A DNA stretch of 64,000 nucleotides, taken from assembly GCF_000620785.1 (NCBI RefSeq), contig NZ_JIAI01000010.1:1-64000 (forward strand), in the 5' to 3' direction. The notes under the pieces are model-generated. The model ran no database searches. It was not told the origin of the DNA and worked only from the letters and a program-made list of their open reading frames with translations. How positions within the stretch are numbered: the stretch's first letter is position 1; each line of letters begins with the position of its first letter. Positions 49,639-58,263 of the stretch are shown piece by piece. The stretch is from Actinospineispora acaciae DSM 45401 (lineage in GTDB: Bacteria > Actinomycetota > Actinomycetes > Mycobacteriales > Pseudonocardiaceae). The position numbers and the translations under genes are program-made.

Positions 49639-49986
49639 GTGACAGTGACCGCCGCAAACCCGTTCGACGAGTCGCCGGTTCCGGCGCTGCCGCCGGGCAC
49701 CTCGCCGGCGGCCATCCGGGACGCGTTGATCGACGAGGAGCGGACCGCGTTCGAGCGCTCATACCGGCGAGCGCTGGCGGATGAGGCCGAGACGCTGGAC
49801 CTCACAGGCGTCCTCGACGTGCTGCGCAACTATCACCGCATCGCGTGGCTGACCCATCGGCAGGGGCCCGAGGCGCACCGCAGGATGCTGGACAAGGCCG
49901 CGGAGATCGTACGGACCGGCGAGAACCCCGACGGGGTGCCGGCCGACGAGGTGCGGGCACTGATCCGCCAACGCCTCGGCCAGTAG
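49639..49986 (+). CDS. DUF6247-family protein
   Basis: A 115-residue protein with the actinobacterial DUF6247 layout: a proline-rich lead (SPVPALPPGTSPAAIRDALI), then ERTAFERSYRRALADEAETL and a conserved IAWLTHR segment. Often found next to toxin-antitoxin or XRE genes, but the neighbours here are LysR and MerR regulators. It starts with GTG 49639 or 49645, 3 or 9 bases after the lysR stop. Function unknown. Confidence 0.7.
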   Translation: MTVTAANPFDESPVPALPPGTSPAAIRDALIDEERTAFERSYRRALADEAETLDLTGVLDVLRNYHRIAWLTHRQGPEAHRRMLDKAAEIVRTGENPDGVPADEVRALIRQRLGQ

Positions 49987-49989
49987 GTC

Positions 49990-50466
49990 TCAGGGCGAGC
50001 GGCGGAGCGGTTGCAGGCGTAGGCGACGGTCGCGGCGGTAGTCGCCGGAGACGATCCGCTCGGCGCGTTCGTGCAGATGTTCCTGGTAGTGCGGGCACTC
50101 GTCGAGGCGCTCGTTCTCGCAGCTCAGCACGTGGTGCAGCAGGTCCTTGACGCGGCCGGCCTCCTCGATGAACCGCTCCAGCTCGGCCACCCGGTCGGCG
50201 GCCACCCGCTTGGCCTCGGAGATGCTGCCCGCCGCGTCGTGAAACAGCCGGGACATCTCGTCGAGGGTGAAACCGGCCTCGCGCCAGAAGTCGATGGCGG
50301 CGAGCTGGTGCACGCCGCGCCGGTCGAACACCCGCTGCTGTCCGGACCTGCCGGCCGGCGCCAGCAGCCCCTCGTCCTCGTAGTAGCGCAGCGCGGACGG
50401 CCGCATCCCGGCCAGCGCGGCCAGCTCGCCAATGGTGAACCGCTCCCCGTCCGCCTCGGCCGTCAT
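49990..50466 (-). CDS. MerR-family regulator
   Basis: A 158-residue protein. MerR HTH at residues 10-75 (TIGELAALAGMRPSALRYYE, then DEGLLAPAGRSG), a long dimerisation helix, and a C-terminal segment with CENERLDECPHYQEHLHER, whose two cysteines and histidines could bind a metal or redox ligand. No target gene is adjacent except DUF6247, which converges. ATG 50466. Confidence 0.88.
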   Translation of the reverse strand: MTAEADGERFTIGELAALAGMRPSALRYYEDEGLLAPAGRSGQQRVFDRRGVHQLAAIDFWREAGFTLDEMSRLFHDAAGSISEAKRVAADRVAELERFIEEAGRVKDLLHHVLSCENERLDECPHYQEHLHERAERIVSGDYRRDRRLRLQPLRRSP

Positions 50467-50492
50467 GGTTCAAGCCTACTTGAGCGGGTCGA

Positions 50493-50861
50493 TCAACCGG
50501 GGTTGTCGCGGAGCCAGTGCTCGGCCCAGGCGGTCAGCGAGATGACCGGTTCGGCGAGCGCCTCGCCCCGGGGCGTGAGCCGGTACTCGATGCGCACCGG
50601 GACCTCGTCGTGCACGGTGCGGACCACGATGCCGTCCTCCTCCAGGTCGCGCAGCCGCTGCGAGAGCACCCGGTGCGACATGCCGGGGCAGGCGGCGGCG
50701 ATCTCGTTGAACCGGGTCATGCCGGCCAGCAGGGCGCGCACGATCGCACCGGCCCAGCGCCGCCCGATGATCTCCACCGCGCGGTGGTAGTGGGGGCAGA
50801 ACGCCGTGTCGCCGTTGCGGAGCAGCGACGACGGCGGTGACTTCTCGCACATACGGCCCAT
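50493..50861 (-). CDS. HxlR-family winged-helix regulator
   Basis: A 122-residue HxlR/YodB-type protein. The early cysteine in TAFCPHYHRAVEIIGRRWAG is the usual redox-sensing position, and TRFNEIAAACPGMSHRVLSQ with RLRDLEEDGIV gives the recognition helix. It likely responds to electrophiles or quinones. The start is ATG 50861 or 50852. Divergent from the MFS gene across 73 bases containing an inverted repeat, so it probably represses that transporter. Confidence 0.9.
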   Translation of the reverse strand: MGRMCEKSPPSSLLRNGDTAFCPHYHRAVEIIGRRWAGAIVRALLAGMTRFNEIAAACPGMSHRVLSQRLRDLEEDGIVVRTVHDEVPVRIEYRLTPRGEALAEPVISLTAWAEHWLRDNPG

Positions 50862-50891
50862 TGTGACCGAGGTGGGTTCCAGAATACAACC

Positions 50892-50910
50892 TGGTTCGCT
50901 TTTGTAACCA
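50892..50910. promoter_or_regulatory. Inverted repeat in the hxlR/MFS gap
   Basis: TGGTT (50892-50896) and AACCA (50906-50910) separated by 9 bases, within an AT-rich stretch; candidate HxlR operator. Confidence 0.45.
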
Positions 50911-50934
50911 ATACTAGAGGGATGGGGTGCCGCC

Positions 50935-52164
50935 GTGAACGAACCGGTCACGACGTCGGCCGGGCGCGCGGGCGCGAGCGCCCTGCCGGCGCGCACGAGC
51001 TGGGCGGTCGCGCTGTTGCTGTTCGGCGGCGGGGTCGCGGCGGCGTTGCAGGTCGGCAAGGCGGTGGCGGCGCTGCCAGCGGTGCGCGAAGACCTGGGGC
51101 TCTCGCTGGTCACCGGCGGCTGGGTGATCGCGGCGGTGAACGTCGCGGGCGGGCTGTTCGGGCTGGTGCTGGGCGCGACGGTGGACAGGTTCGGGCATCG
51201 GCGCTCGATGCTGGCCGGGCTGGGCGTGATCGCGGTGTCCAGCGCGGCGGGGGCCACCGCCCAGGGTGGCGCGCTGCTGCTCGCGACCCGGTTCGGCGAG
51301 GGGCTCGGGTTCGTGCTGACCGTGCTCGCCGTGCCCCCGCTGCTGCTCCGGGTGACCGCGCCGGCGCGGCGCGGCGTGATGTTCGGGCTGTGGAGCGCGT
51401 TCATGCCGACCGGGACCGCGCTGGGCGTGCTGGTCACGCCGGTGCTGCTGGACCACGGCGGGTGGCGAGGGCTGTGGCTGCTGGGCGCCGCGCTGACCGG
51501 CCTGACCGCCGCCGCGGCCGGGCTGGCCACCCGCACCTTGCGGCCGGCACCTCGGGCACCGGAGAGCGAGCCGCGCGCCAGGGTGCTGCCGGTGCTGCGC
51601 GCGGTGGCCACCGCACCGGGGCCGCTGCTGGCCGCCGGCGCGTTCGCGATGTACGCCGGGCAGTACCTGGCGGTGTTCGGCTTCCTGCCCACGCTGCTCA
51701 TCGAGGACGGCGTGCCGGTGGGCACGGCGGCGCTGCTCGCGGCGGCGGCCAGCTTCGTCAACGCCCCCGGCAACCTGCTCGGCGGCTGGCTGCGCGGGCG
51801 CGGCGCGCCGAGGTGGGTGCTGATCTGCGCGGGCAGCGCGGTGATGGGCCTGTCCGCGGTCGGGATCTTCGCCGGCGGGCTGCCGCTGGAGTGGCGCTAC
51901 GCCTGCTGCGTGCTGCTGTCCCTGGCCGGCGGCATCATCCCGGCCACGCTGATCGGCGCGACGCCGGACCTGGCGCCGTCACCGAACGCGATGGCGGCCA
52001 CCGTCGGGGTGGTCATGCAGGGCTCCACGCTCGGGCAGGTGGCCGGCCCTCCGGTGGTGGCGGCGGTGGCCACCTCGGTCGGCGGCTGGGGCGCGACGCC
52101 GCTCGTGCTCGGCGCCGCCGCGCTGGTCGCCATCGCGCTCGGGCTGGCGCTGCGGCGTTTCTAG
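50935..52164 (+). CDS. MFS transporter (CynX/NarK-like or drug efflux)
   Basis: A 409-residue twelve-span MFS protein. The motif after span 2 is ATVDRFGHRRSML, and the second half has GNLLGGWLRGRGAPRW. GTG 50935 with a weak GGGATGGGG site. It faces an HxlR regulator that likely controls it, which favours efflux of a reactive or toxic compound. The gene ends five bases before the convergent TetR gene. Confidence 0.87.
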   Translation: MNEPVTTSAGRAGASALPARTSWAVALLLFGGGVAAALQVGKAVAALPAVREDLGLSLVTGGWVIAAVNVAGGLFGLVLGATVDRFGHRRSMLAGLGVIAVSSAAGATAQGGALLLATRFGEGLGFVLTVLAVPPLLLRVTAPARRGVMFGLWSAFMPTGTALGVLVTPVLLDHGGWRGLWLLGAALTGLTAAAAGLATRTLRPAPRAPESEPRARVLPVLRAVATAPGPLLAAGAFAMYAGQYLAVFGFLPTLLIEDGVPVGTAALLAAAASFVNAPGNLLGGWLRGRGAPRWVLICAGSAVMGLSAVGIFAGGLPLEWRYACCVLLSLAGGIIPATLIGATPDLAPSPNAMAATVGVVMQGSTLGQVAGPPVVAAVATSVGGWGATPLVLGAAALVAIALGLALRRF

Positions 52165-52169
52165 CGTCG

Positions 52170-52889
52170 CTATTGACGCCCGTGCGCGCGCACGAACGGC
52201 TCGATGCCGTCCAGCACGCGCTCCAGCCCGAACTCGAACCTGGCCGCCAGCGCCTCCGCCGGCTCCGGCATCTCGAACGCCTCGTGGTCCGCCGACTCCA
52301 GCGCCCCGACGAACAGCGGGAACCGCCCGGTCCAGTCGTACGCCCTGATCCGGTCCACCCCCGGCACCGAGGGCCCGCCGGCCGCCTCGGACGCCACGCC
52401 CCGGACGTAGCCGTTGACCACCATCAGGACCCGCAGCGCGGTCAACGGCTCCAGCCCGGTCGGGGCCAGCGCCCGCAGCGCCGCCTCGGCCCAGGCCACC
52501 TCGTTGGGCCCCATCGTCCGGGGCAGCATCACGATCGGTAGCGCCCACGGATGGCGCGCGAAGACGTCCCAGTTCGCCCGCGCCCAGGTCGTCAAAGCCG
52601 GACGCCAGTCAACGCGGTCGTCGATCTCCGGCGGCGCGCCGGTCGCCGCGTCCAGCATCAGCAGCACCAGCTCCTGCTTGCCCGGCACGTGGCGGTAGAG
52701 CGCCATGGTCGCCGCGCCCAGCCGGGCGGCCACCCGCTGCATGGACAGCGCGTCCAGCCCCTCGGCGTCCGCGATCTCGATCCCGGCGCGCACCACCCGG
52801 TCCCGACTCAAGGTCGGCCGGGGCCCGCGCCTCGGCCCGCTGTCGCCTCCCCAGAGCAGCGCCTCGTCGTTCGACGGCTTCTCCGGCAT
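52170..52889 (-). CDS. TetR-family regulator (tetracycline-repressor C-terminal type)
   Basis: A 239-residue protein. HTH at about 27-72 (LDALSMQRVAARLGAATMAL, YRHVPGKQELV) and a TetR_C_1-like domain. ATG 52889. The divergent promoter holds two copies of GCGTA-N5-TACGC, one 13 bases and one 49 bases from its start, so it represses both itself and the DUF2306 gene. Ligand unknown. Confidence 0.9.
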   Translation of the reverse strand: MPEKPSNDEALLWGGDSGPRRGPRPTLSRDRVVRAGIEIADAEGLDALSMQRVAARLGAATMALYRHVPGKQELVLLMLDAATGAPPEIDDRVDWRPALTTWARANWDVFARHPWALPIVMLPRTMGPNEVAWAEAALRALAPTGLEPLTALRVLMVVNGYVRGVASEAAGGPSVPGVDRIRAYDWTGRFPLFVGALESADHEAFEMPEPAEALAARFEFGLERVLDGIEPFVRAHGRQ

Positions 52890-52901
52890 GCCCGGATTAT
52901 T

Positions 52902-52952
52902 GCGTACCCCATACGCGGCCAATGCCGGACACTTACTGCGTATCCCATACGC
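52902..52952. promoter_or_regulatory. Two TetR operators
   Basis: GCGTACCCCATACGC (52902-52916) and GCGTATCCCATACGC (52938-52952): identical half-sites GCGTA/TACGC around a CCCA centre, 36 bases apart, between tetR and the DUF2306 gene. Confidence 0.85.
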
Positions 52953-52985
52953 TATAGCCTCCCCGCCGAGAGAAAGCGCCAGCTC

Positions 52986-53729
52986 ATGAGCCAGCCGACA
53001 GTCCGCACCGAGCCGCCGCAGAGGCCGGGCCACCGGCGCGCCCGCCGCCGCTCGTACCAACAGATCTGGATGCCGCCGCTGGCGATGATGGCGGTGATCT
53101 TCCTGGCGACCGCCGTCCCGCCCTACCTGACCGGCGACCCGGCCACCTCCCGCATCCCGCTGCACCGCGACTACCCGCTGCACTACCCGCTGCTGGTGGC
53201 GCACATCGCGTTCGGCTCGGTGGCGCTGGTCGCCGGTTGCTTCCAGGTCTGGCCGTGGTTCCGTACCAGGTTCCGGGCCGCGCACCGGTGGATCGGCCGG
53301 GCGTACTTCTTCCTCGGGATCTTTCCCGGCGGCATCGCGGTGCTCGGGGTGTCGGTGGTGAGCACCACCGGGTTCGTCTCCTCGGTGGGCAACACGATGC
53401 TCGCGCTGGGCTGGCTGGTCACCGGGGTCGCGGGGTACCGGGCCGCCCGGCAGCGCCGCTTCGCCGACCACCGGGCGTGGATGCTGCGCAGCGTCGCGCT
53501 GACCACCTCGATCGTGCTCAACCGGCCCTGGGTGGCGCTGTTCGTGATCATCCTCGACCCGGGTTCGGACTCGCTGCTCGGCGGCAGCGACGTGGCCGCG
53601 GTCCAGGCCGCCGCCGGCTCGGCGGTCTGGATGAGCTGGGTGGTGAACCTGCTGGTCGTGGAGTGGTGGCTGCTGCGGGGGCGGCCGGCGTCCGGTCAGT
53701 CCAGGCGGGAGGCGCGGGCTTCGAGGTAG
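52986..53729 (+). CDS. DUF2306 membrane protein
   Basis: A 247-residue protein with a basic N-terminus and about six spans. HIAFGSVALVAGCFQVWPWF and RAAHRWIGRAYFFLGIFPGG, with the histidine-arginine block HRWIGR, and ADHRAWMLRSVALTTSIVLN are the DUF2306 hallmarks. The conserved histidines hint at heme or metal binding. Probable target of the divergent TetR. Its last 34 bases overlap the end of the ECF sigma gene. Function unknown. Confidence 0.85.
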   Translation: MSQPTVRTEPPQRPGHRRARRRSYQQIWMPPLAMMAVIFLATAVPPYLTGDPATSRIPLHRDYPLHYPLLVAHIAFGSVALVAGCFQVWPWFRTRFRAAHRWIGRAYFFLGIFPGGIAVLGVSVVSTTGFVSSVGNTMLALGWLVTGVAGYRAARQRRFADHRAWMLRSVALTTSIVLNRPWVALFVIILDPGSDSLLGGSDVAAVQAAAGSAVWMSWVVNLLVVEWWLLRGRPASGQSRREARASR

Positions 53730-54946
53730 CGGCGCTCGGGGCGGCTGGTGGTGCGGCGGGCGGCCAGCCGGTACTCGTCGCGGGCGGCGATGTGCTCGCC
53801 GGCCAGCTCCAGCAGGTGCGCCCGGACGGCGGCCAGGCGGTGGTGCTTGGCGATGCGGTCGTCGGTGCGCAGCGGTTCGAGCAGCTCCAGGCCGGCGGCC
53901 GGGCCGTCCACCATGGCCACGGCGGCGGCCTGGCTGAGGGTGACCATCGGGCTGGGCGCCGTCGCGGCGAGCAGCCGGTACAGCGCGGCGATCTGGCGCC
54001 AGTCGGTGTCCTCGGCACGCCGCGCCTCGGCGTGCACCGCCGCGACGGCCGCCTGCAGCTGGTACGGGCCGACCTCGGCGCGCGGCAGCGTCGCGGTGAT
54101 CAGCGCGATCCCCTCGTCGCGCAGCGCGGCGTCCCAGAGCGTCCGGTCCTGCTCGGCCAGCGGCACCAGCGCGCCGTCGGCGGTGGTCCGGGCGGGGCGG
54201 CGCGCCTCGGTGAGCAGCATCAGCGCGAGCAGGCCGGCCACCTCGCCGTCCTCGGGCAGCAGCCGCAGCACCTGGCGGGTGAGCCGGATCGCCTCGCCGG
54301 TCAGCTCCGTGCGGTACAGCTGCTCGCCACCGGTCGCGGTGTAGCCCTCGTTGAAGATCAGGTACAGGGTGTGCAGCACGGCGCCGAGCCGCTCGGCGTG
54401 CTCCCCGGCCGGGATCGGTCCGAACCGGGCGCCGGTCGCCTCGATGCTCCGCTTTGCGCGGGTGATCCGCCGGGTCATGGTGGCCTCGGGAACCAGGAAC
54501 GCGGCGGCGACCTGCGCGGTGGTCAGGCCGCCGACGGCGCGCAAGGTCAGCGCCACCTGGGAGGCGGCGCTCAGCGCGGAGTGGCAGCACAGGAACAGCA
54601 GCTCCAGGGTGTCGTCCTCGGCGGCGGGTTCGAGCTCGTCGACCCCTGGCGCCGCGCGCTCCTCGGGCGGTTCGAGGGCGGCGACGGCCTCCTCGCGGCG
54701 CCGGCGGGCGGACTCGCCGCGCCACTGGTCGGTGAGCCGGCGGCTGGCCACCGTGACCAGCCACCCGCGCGGGTTGTCCGGGACACCCTCGGACGGCCAC
54801 TGCCGCGCGGCGGCCAGCAGCGCCTCCTGCACCGCGTCCTCGGTCCGGTCGAAGTCCCCGTGGCGGCGCAGCACGGTGCCGAGCACGTTCGGCGCGAGCT
54901 CGCGCAACAGGTCCTCGAGCTCGCGGGCGTGCGAGCGCGTCACCAC
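53696..54946 (-). CDS. ECF42-type RNA polymerase sigma factor with C-terminal TPR-like extension
   Basis: A 416-residue sigma factor. Sigma2 is at about 15-75 (DRTEDAVQEALLAAARQWPS, NPRGWLVTVASRRL) and sigma4 at 125-180 (ALTLRAVGGLTTAQVAAAFL). The extension includes LHTLYLIFNEGYTATGGEQL and AEQDRTLWD. Together with the YCII/DGPF gene just upstream this is the standard ECF42 pair. It has no anti-sigma factor; the extension is thought to control activity. GTG 54946 or 54943 overlaps the YCII stop. Confidence 0.92.
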   Translation of the reverse strand: MVTRSHARELEDLLRELAPNVLGTVLRRHGDFDRTEDAVQEALLAAARQWPSEGVPDNPRGWLVTVASRRLTDQWRGESARRRREEAVAALEPPEERAAPGVDELEPAAEDDTLELLFLCCHSALSAASQVALTLRAVGGLTTAQVAAAFLVPEATMTRRITRAKRSIEATGARFGPIPAGEHAERLGAVLHTLYLIFNEGYTATGGEQLYRTELTGEAIRLTRQVLRLLPEDGEVAGLLALMLLTEARRPARTTADGALVPLAEQDRTLWDAALRDEGIALITATLPRAEVGPYQLQAAVAAVHAEARRAEDTDWRQIAALYRLLAATAPSPMVTLSQAAAVAMVDGPAAGLELLEPLRTDDRIAKHHRLAAVRAHLLELAGEHIAARDEYRLAARRTTSRPERRYLEARASRLD

Positions 54947-55308
54947 AACTCCGAGCCGGCGCCCGTTTCCATCACCGGGCGGATCTCCACGCCGCAGACG
55001 GCAGCGTCCGGGATCCTGGCGGCGATCTCGATGGCCCGTTCCTTGCTGTCACACTCGATCAGGTCGTAGCCCGCCAGGTGCTCCTTGACCTCGGCGTACG
55101 GGCCGTCGGTCGCCATTGTGACGCCGTCGCGGACCCGGACCGCCGTGCCCGTCGACGGGTCGGCCAGCGCGTTGCCGCCGATCCACTCGCCGGACTCGAC
55201 CAGCTCGTGGTACAGCGCGGAGTGGTCGCGCTCGAGCTGGTCGCGCTGCTCCTGGGACAGCGCGTTCCAGGTGGCCGGCGAGCTGTAGATCAGCATCAGG
55301 TACTTCAC
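54940..55308 (-). CDS. YCII/DGPF-domain protein, ECF42 partner
   Basis: A 122-residue protein. It starts VKYLMLIYSSPATWNALSQE and has ATDGPYAEVKEHLAGYDLIE, the conserved DGP(Y/F) block, and a ferredoxin-like fold. Genes like this accompany ECF42 sigma factors and are often among their targets. GTG 55308 with GGAGCAG. The gene leads the two-gene operon. Confidence 0.92.
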   Translation of the reverse strand: MKYLMLIYSSPATWNALSQEQRDQLERDHSALYHELVESGEWIGGNALADPSTGTAVRVRDGVTMATDGPYAEVKEHLAGYDLIECDSKERAIEIAARIPDAAVCGVEIRPVMETGAGSELW

Positions 55309-55379
55309 GTTGTCTGCTCCTCGTCGCGGTTGCTCGTCGCCGGTGGGTCGGCGCCGGCCGGGCGGATCGGACATCGCCA

Positions 55380-55423
55380 CCCTGACAGAAACCCCGACTC
55401 ACCCTGACAAAAACCCCGACTCG
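55380..55423. repeat. Tandem 22-bp repeat, family C type
   Basis: Two copies of a 22-bp unit (CCCTGACA-N-AAACCCCGACTC-N; 55380-55401 and 55402-55423) differ at two positions and are followed by GCGGGCTG. The ACCCCGACTCGCGGG part is shared with the palindromes at 12507-12624 and 63838-63911. They lie between the divergent YCII and MFS genes. Confidence 0.75.
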
Positions 55424-55475
55424 CGGGCTGTTCGTGAGCGTGTCCGGATTGGGGTGCGGGGTTCGACTGGGGGGT

Positions 55476-56936
55476 ATGGGTGCGAACTATGACCGGCGGT
55501 GGCGGGTACTGGCGCTGTTGAGTGCGGCGTTCTTGATGGCGGTGTTGGACGGCACGATCCTGCTGACGGCGTTGCCGTCCATCGAGGCGGGGTTGGGGGT
55601 GGGCGGGGCGGCGGTGCAGTGGACGGTCACCGTGTACGCGCTGGCGTTCAGTGGGTTGCTGTTGTTCTGCGGGCGGGCGGCCGATGTGTACGGGCGCAAG
55701 CGCGCGTTCCTGGTCGGGATGGCGGTGCGGGTGGTGGCCTCGCTGTTGTGCGGGCTGGCGCCGTCGATCGAGGTGCTGGTGGCGGCGCGGGCGCTGCAGG
55801 GGGCCTCGGCGGCGATCATCGCGCCGGCGGCGCTGTCGCTGCTGATGAACACGTTCCCGGCAGGGCCGGAGCGGAACAAGGCGCTGGGCATCTGGGGCGG
55901 GCTGGGCGGCACCGGCGCCACCGCCGGGCTGCTGCTCGGCGGGGTGATCACCGAGGGGCTGGGCTGGCAGTGGGTGTTCCTGGTCAACGTCCCGGTCGGG
56001 CTGGTCGTGCTGGCGCTCGCGCCGGGGCTGCTTCGCGAGACCCGCGAGTCGGAACGGGCCCGCTCGTTCGACCTGCTCGGCGCCCTGACCGTGACCGGCG
56101 CGCTGGTGGCACTGGTGTACACGATCATCGAGGTGCCGGCCTCGGGGTGGGCCGCCGACACGGTCGCCGCGCTGGCCGGCGCGGTGCTGCTGGCGGCGGC
56201 GTTCGCGGTGGTCGAGGCCCGCTCCGCCGAGCCGCTGGCGCCGCCGAGGCTGCTGCGCTCGCGCGGGCTGCTCGGCGGCAACGTGGTGATCCTGCTCGCC
56301 GGCATGACGGTGGACGGCATGCTGGTCACGCTGACCGAGCACGTGCAGCGGGTGCTGGGCTGGTCGCCGTTGCGGTTCGGGCTGGTGGCCGCCGTGATGA
56401 CGGTCGCCTCGGTGGCCGGCGGGATGACCGCGCAGCGGGCCGCCGGCGCGTTCGGCACCCGGCGGGTGACCGCGGTCGGGGTGGCGCTGATGGCCGGTTC
56501 GTGCCTGCTGCTCACCCAGGTGTCCTCGACGGGCTCGCTGGCGGTGTTGCTGGTCGGCCAACTGGTGTTCGGGGTCGGGATGGGCGCCGCGTTCGTCTGC
56601 TCGCAGATCGCCGCGCTGGCCGACGCCCGGGAGCGCGACTCCGGGGTGGCCGCCGGGCTGGTGGACACCTCGTTCTCCATCGGCACCGGGCTGGGCCTCG
56701 CGGTGGCGACCAGCATCACCGCCGCCGTGGCCCGCGCCTCCGCTGATGCCGGTGTCGAGCCGCTGCTCGCGCTGACCCACGGCCAGCGGGTCGCGTTCGG
56801 GATCGCGGCCGCGCTGGCCACCCTGGGCCTGGCCGCCGCGCTGGCGCTGCTGCCCCGCCACCGGCCGCTAGCGCGCCGTGTAGCCCCCGTCCACGGCGAG
56901 GACCGAGCCGGTGCAGTAGCCGGCGTCCAGGGCTAG
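55476..56936 (+). CDS. DHA2-family (EmrB/QacA-like) drug efflux MFS protein
   Basis: A 486-residue, 14-span efflux protein. AVLDGTILLTALPSIEAGLG is the DHA2 motif D in span 1, DVYGRKRAFLVGMAVRVVAS follows span 2, and GIWGGLGGTGATAGLLLGGV is the antiporter motif C. ATG 55476 with a G-rich site; an upstream GTG (55434) would add 14 residues. The last 69 bases overlap the convergent SDR gene, so the C-terminal 20 residues are probably read-through. Confidence 0.88.
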   Translation: MGANYDRRWRVLALLSAAFLMAVLDGTILLTALPSIEAGLGVGGAAVQWTVTVYALAFSGLLLFCGRAADVYGRKRAFLVGMAVRVVASLLCGLAPSIEVLVAARALQGASAAIIAPAALSLLMNTFPAGPERNKALGIWGGLGGTGATAGLLLGGVITEGLGWQWVFLVNVPVGLVVLALAPGLLRETRESERARSFDLLGALTVTGALVALVYTIIEVPASGWAADTVAALAGAVLLAAAFAVVEARSAEPLAPPRLLRSRGLLGGNVVILLAGMTVDGMLVTLTEHVQRVLGWSPLRFGLVAAVMTVASVAGGMTAQRAAGAFGTRRVTAVGVALMAGSCLLLTQVSSTGSLAVLLVGQLVFGVGMGAAFVCSQIAALADARERDSGVAAGLVDTSFSIGTGLGLAVATSITAAVARASADAGVEPLLALTHGQRVAFGIAAALATLGLAAALALLPRHRPLARRVAPVHGEDRAGAVAGVQG

Positions 56937-57614
56937 GTGCACGATCGAGGCGGCCAGCTCCTCGGGCTCCGCGATCCGGCCGAGCAGCATCCGGGCCTGC
57001 TCGGCCGTGATCGTGCGGGCGGCCTCCTCCTCGTCCATGGCGCCGAGCACCTCGGCCACCGCCTGCTCGAACATCGGGGTCTGCACGCCGCCGGGGTTCA
57101 CGCAGTTCACCCGCACCCGGGGCGCCAGCTCGGCGGCCAGGTTCACCGTCAGCCCGAGCAGCCCGGCCTTGGTGGCGGCGTAGGCGGCGTGCCGGGCCCG
57201 GCCCCGAACGGCGGCGATGCTGCCCACGAACACCACGCCGGCGCCCTCGGCGAACACCGGCTCCAACGCCTGGGTCAGGAAGAACGGGCCGCCGAGGTTG
57301 ACGCCCACCAGCTCGTCGAACTCCTTGCGGCCGGTCCCGGCCAGGCTGGCCACGCCCTCGATGGCCGCCGCGTGCACCAGCGCGCGCACCTCGCCGGACA
57401 CCGCTTCCCGTACCGAGGCGACGCCGGCCTCCGTGCCGATGTCCGCCGGGACCACGGTGGCCAGCTCGCCGATCATCTCCGCGGTCCGCTCCAGCGGCTC
57501 GGGCCGCCGGCCCACGCAGTACACCGGCAGCCCCCGCGCCGCCAGCGCCCGCGCACACGCCCTGCCGATACCGCTACCCGCACCGGTGACCACCGCGACG
57601 CCGCCGTCCGCCAT
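56868..57614 (-). CDS. SDR-family oxidoreductase, copy 1
   Basis: A 248-residue classical short-chain dehydrogenase. Cofactor loop TGAGSGIG, NAG-type block HAAAIEG, catalytic serine in FVGSIAAVRG and Y-x3-K in HAAYAATKAG, ending VDGGYTAR. ATG 57614 follows GAGGAGGGG. Divergent from a TetR gene that likely represses it. A close paralogue (58260-58949) lies on the other side of the same TetR gene. Substrate unknown. Confidence 0.9.
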   Translation of the reverse strand: MADGGVAVVTGAGSGIGRACARALAARGLPVYCVGRRPEPLERTAEMIGELATVVPADIGTEAGVASVREAVSGEVRALVHAAAIEGVASLAGTGRKEFDELVGVNLGGPFFLTQALEPVFAEGAGVVFVGSIAAVRGRARHAAYAATKAGLLGLTVNLAAELAPRVRVNCVNPGGVQTPMFEQAVAEVLGAMDEEEAARTITAEQARMLLGRIAEPEELAASIVHLALDAGYCTGSVLAVDGGYTAR

Positions 57615-57646
57615 GATTGACCCCTCCTCAAATTGTTGAAACGCTC

Positions 57647-57659
57647 GTGTCATAAACAC
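57647..57659. promoter_or_regulatory. Short palindrome in the SDR/tetR gap
   Basis: GTGT-CATAA-ACAC, 32 bases from the SDR start and 31 bases from the tetR start; candidate TetR site. Confidence 0.45.
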
Positions 57660-57690
57660 TGACATCGCACGGTATGTCCTGTCGAGAGGA

Positions 57691-58263
57691 ATGGCAGTGG
57701 CCCGACCCCCCGACCCGGCCAGGCGCGCCAGGACGCTGGCCAGGGCCACCGACTACGTGCTCGAGCACGGCCTGGCCGGGCTGAGCCTGCGCCCGCTGGC
57801 CGCCGCGCTGGACACCAGCACCCGGATGCTGCTCTACGACTTCGGCAGCAAGGAACGGCTGGTCGCCGAGATACTGGCCGAGGTGCGCCGGCGCGAGTCC
57901 GCGCTGCTCACCGAGCACCTCGCCACGTCCGGCGGCTCACCGTCCGAGCTGCTCACCGACCTGTGGGACTGGCTCGCGGCGGACGAGCGCGCGCCTTACC
58001 TGCGGCTGTTCTTCGAGGTGTACGTGGACGCGATCCACCGCCCGGAGGCCTACGAGAACGGCGGCACGGACATGGTGACCGACTGGCTCGACGGCCTGGC
58101 CGTGGCGCTCCGCCGGCCGGACGAGGACCGGCTGGACCCGGCGACCACCACGCTGCTGATCGCCGCGGCGCGCGGGCTGCTGCTGGACCGGCTGCTCACC
58201 GCCGACGCCGAGCGGACCGACGGTGCGATGGCCGTGTTCGCCGAGTGGCTGGGCCGTCGCTAG
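57691..58263 (+). CDS. TetR-family regulator between two paralogous SDR genes
   Basis: A 190-residue protein with the HTH at about 14-58 (GLAGLSLRPLAAALDTSTRM then LLYDFGSKERLV) and a C-terminal domain with LLTDLWDWLAADERAPYLRL. Divergent from SDR copy 1 and convergent with copy 2, sharing four bases with the latter's stop. Likely represses SDR copy 1. Confidence 0.9.
   Translation: MAVARPPDPARRARTLARATDYVLEHGLAGLSLRPLAAALDTSTRMLLYDFGSKERLVAEILAEVRRRESALLTEHLATSGGSPSELLTDLWDWLAADERAPYLRLFFEVYVDAIHRPEAYENGGTDMVTDWLDGLAVALRRPDEDRLDPATTTLLIAAARGLLLDRLLTADAERTDGAMAVFAEWLGRR

Noticed and set aside
49639..49986. DUF6247 gene as an antitoxin
   Set aside because: Neighbours are LysR and MerR regulators with no toxin-like gene; only the family assignment is supported.
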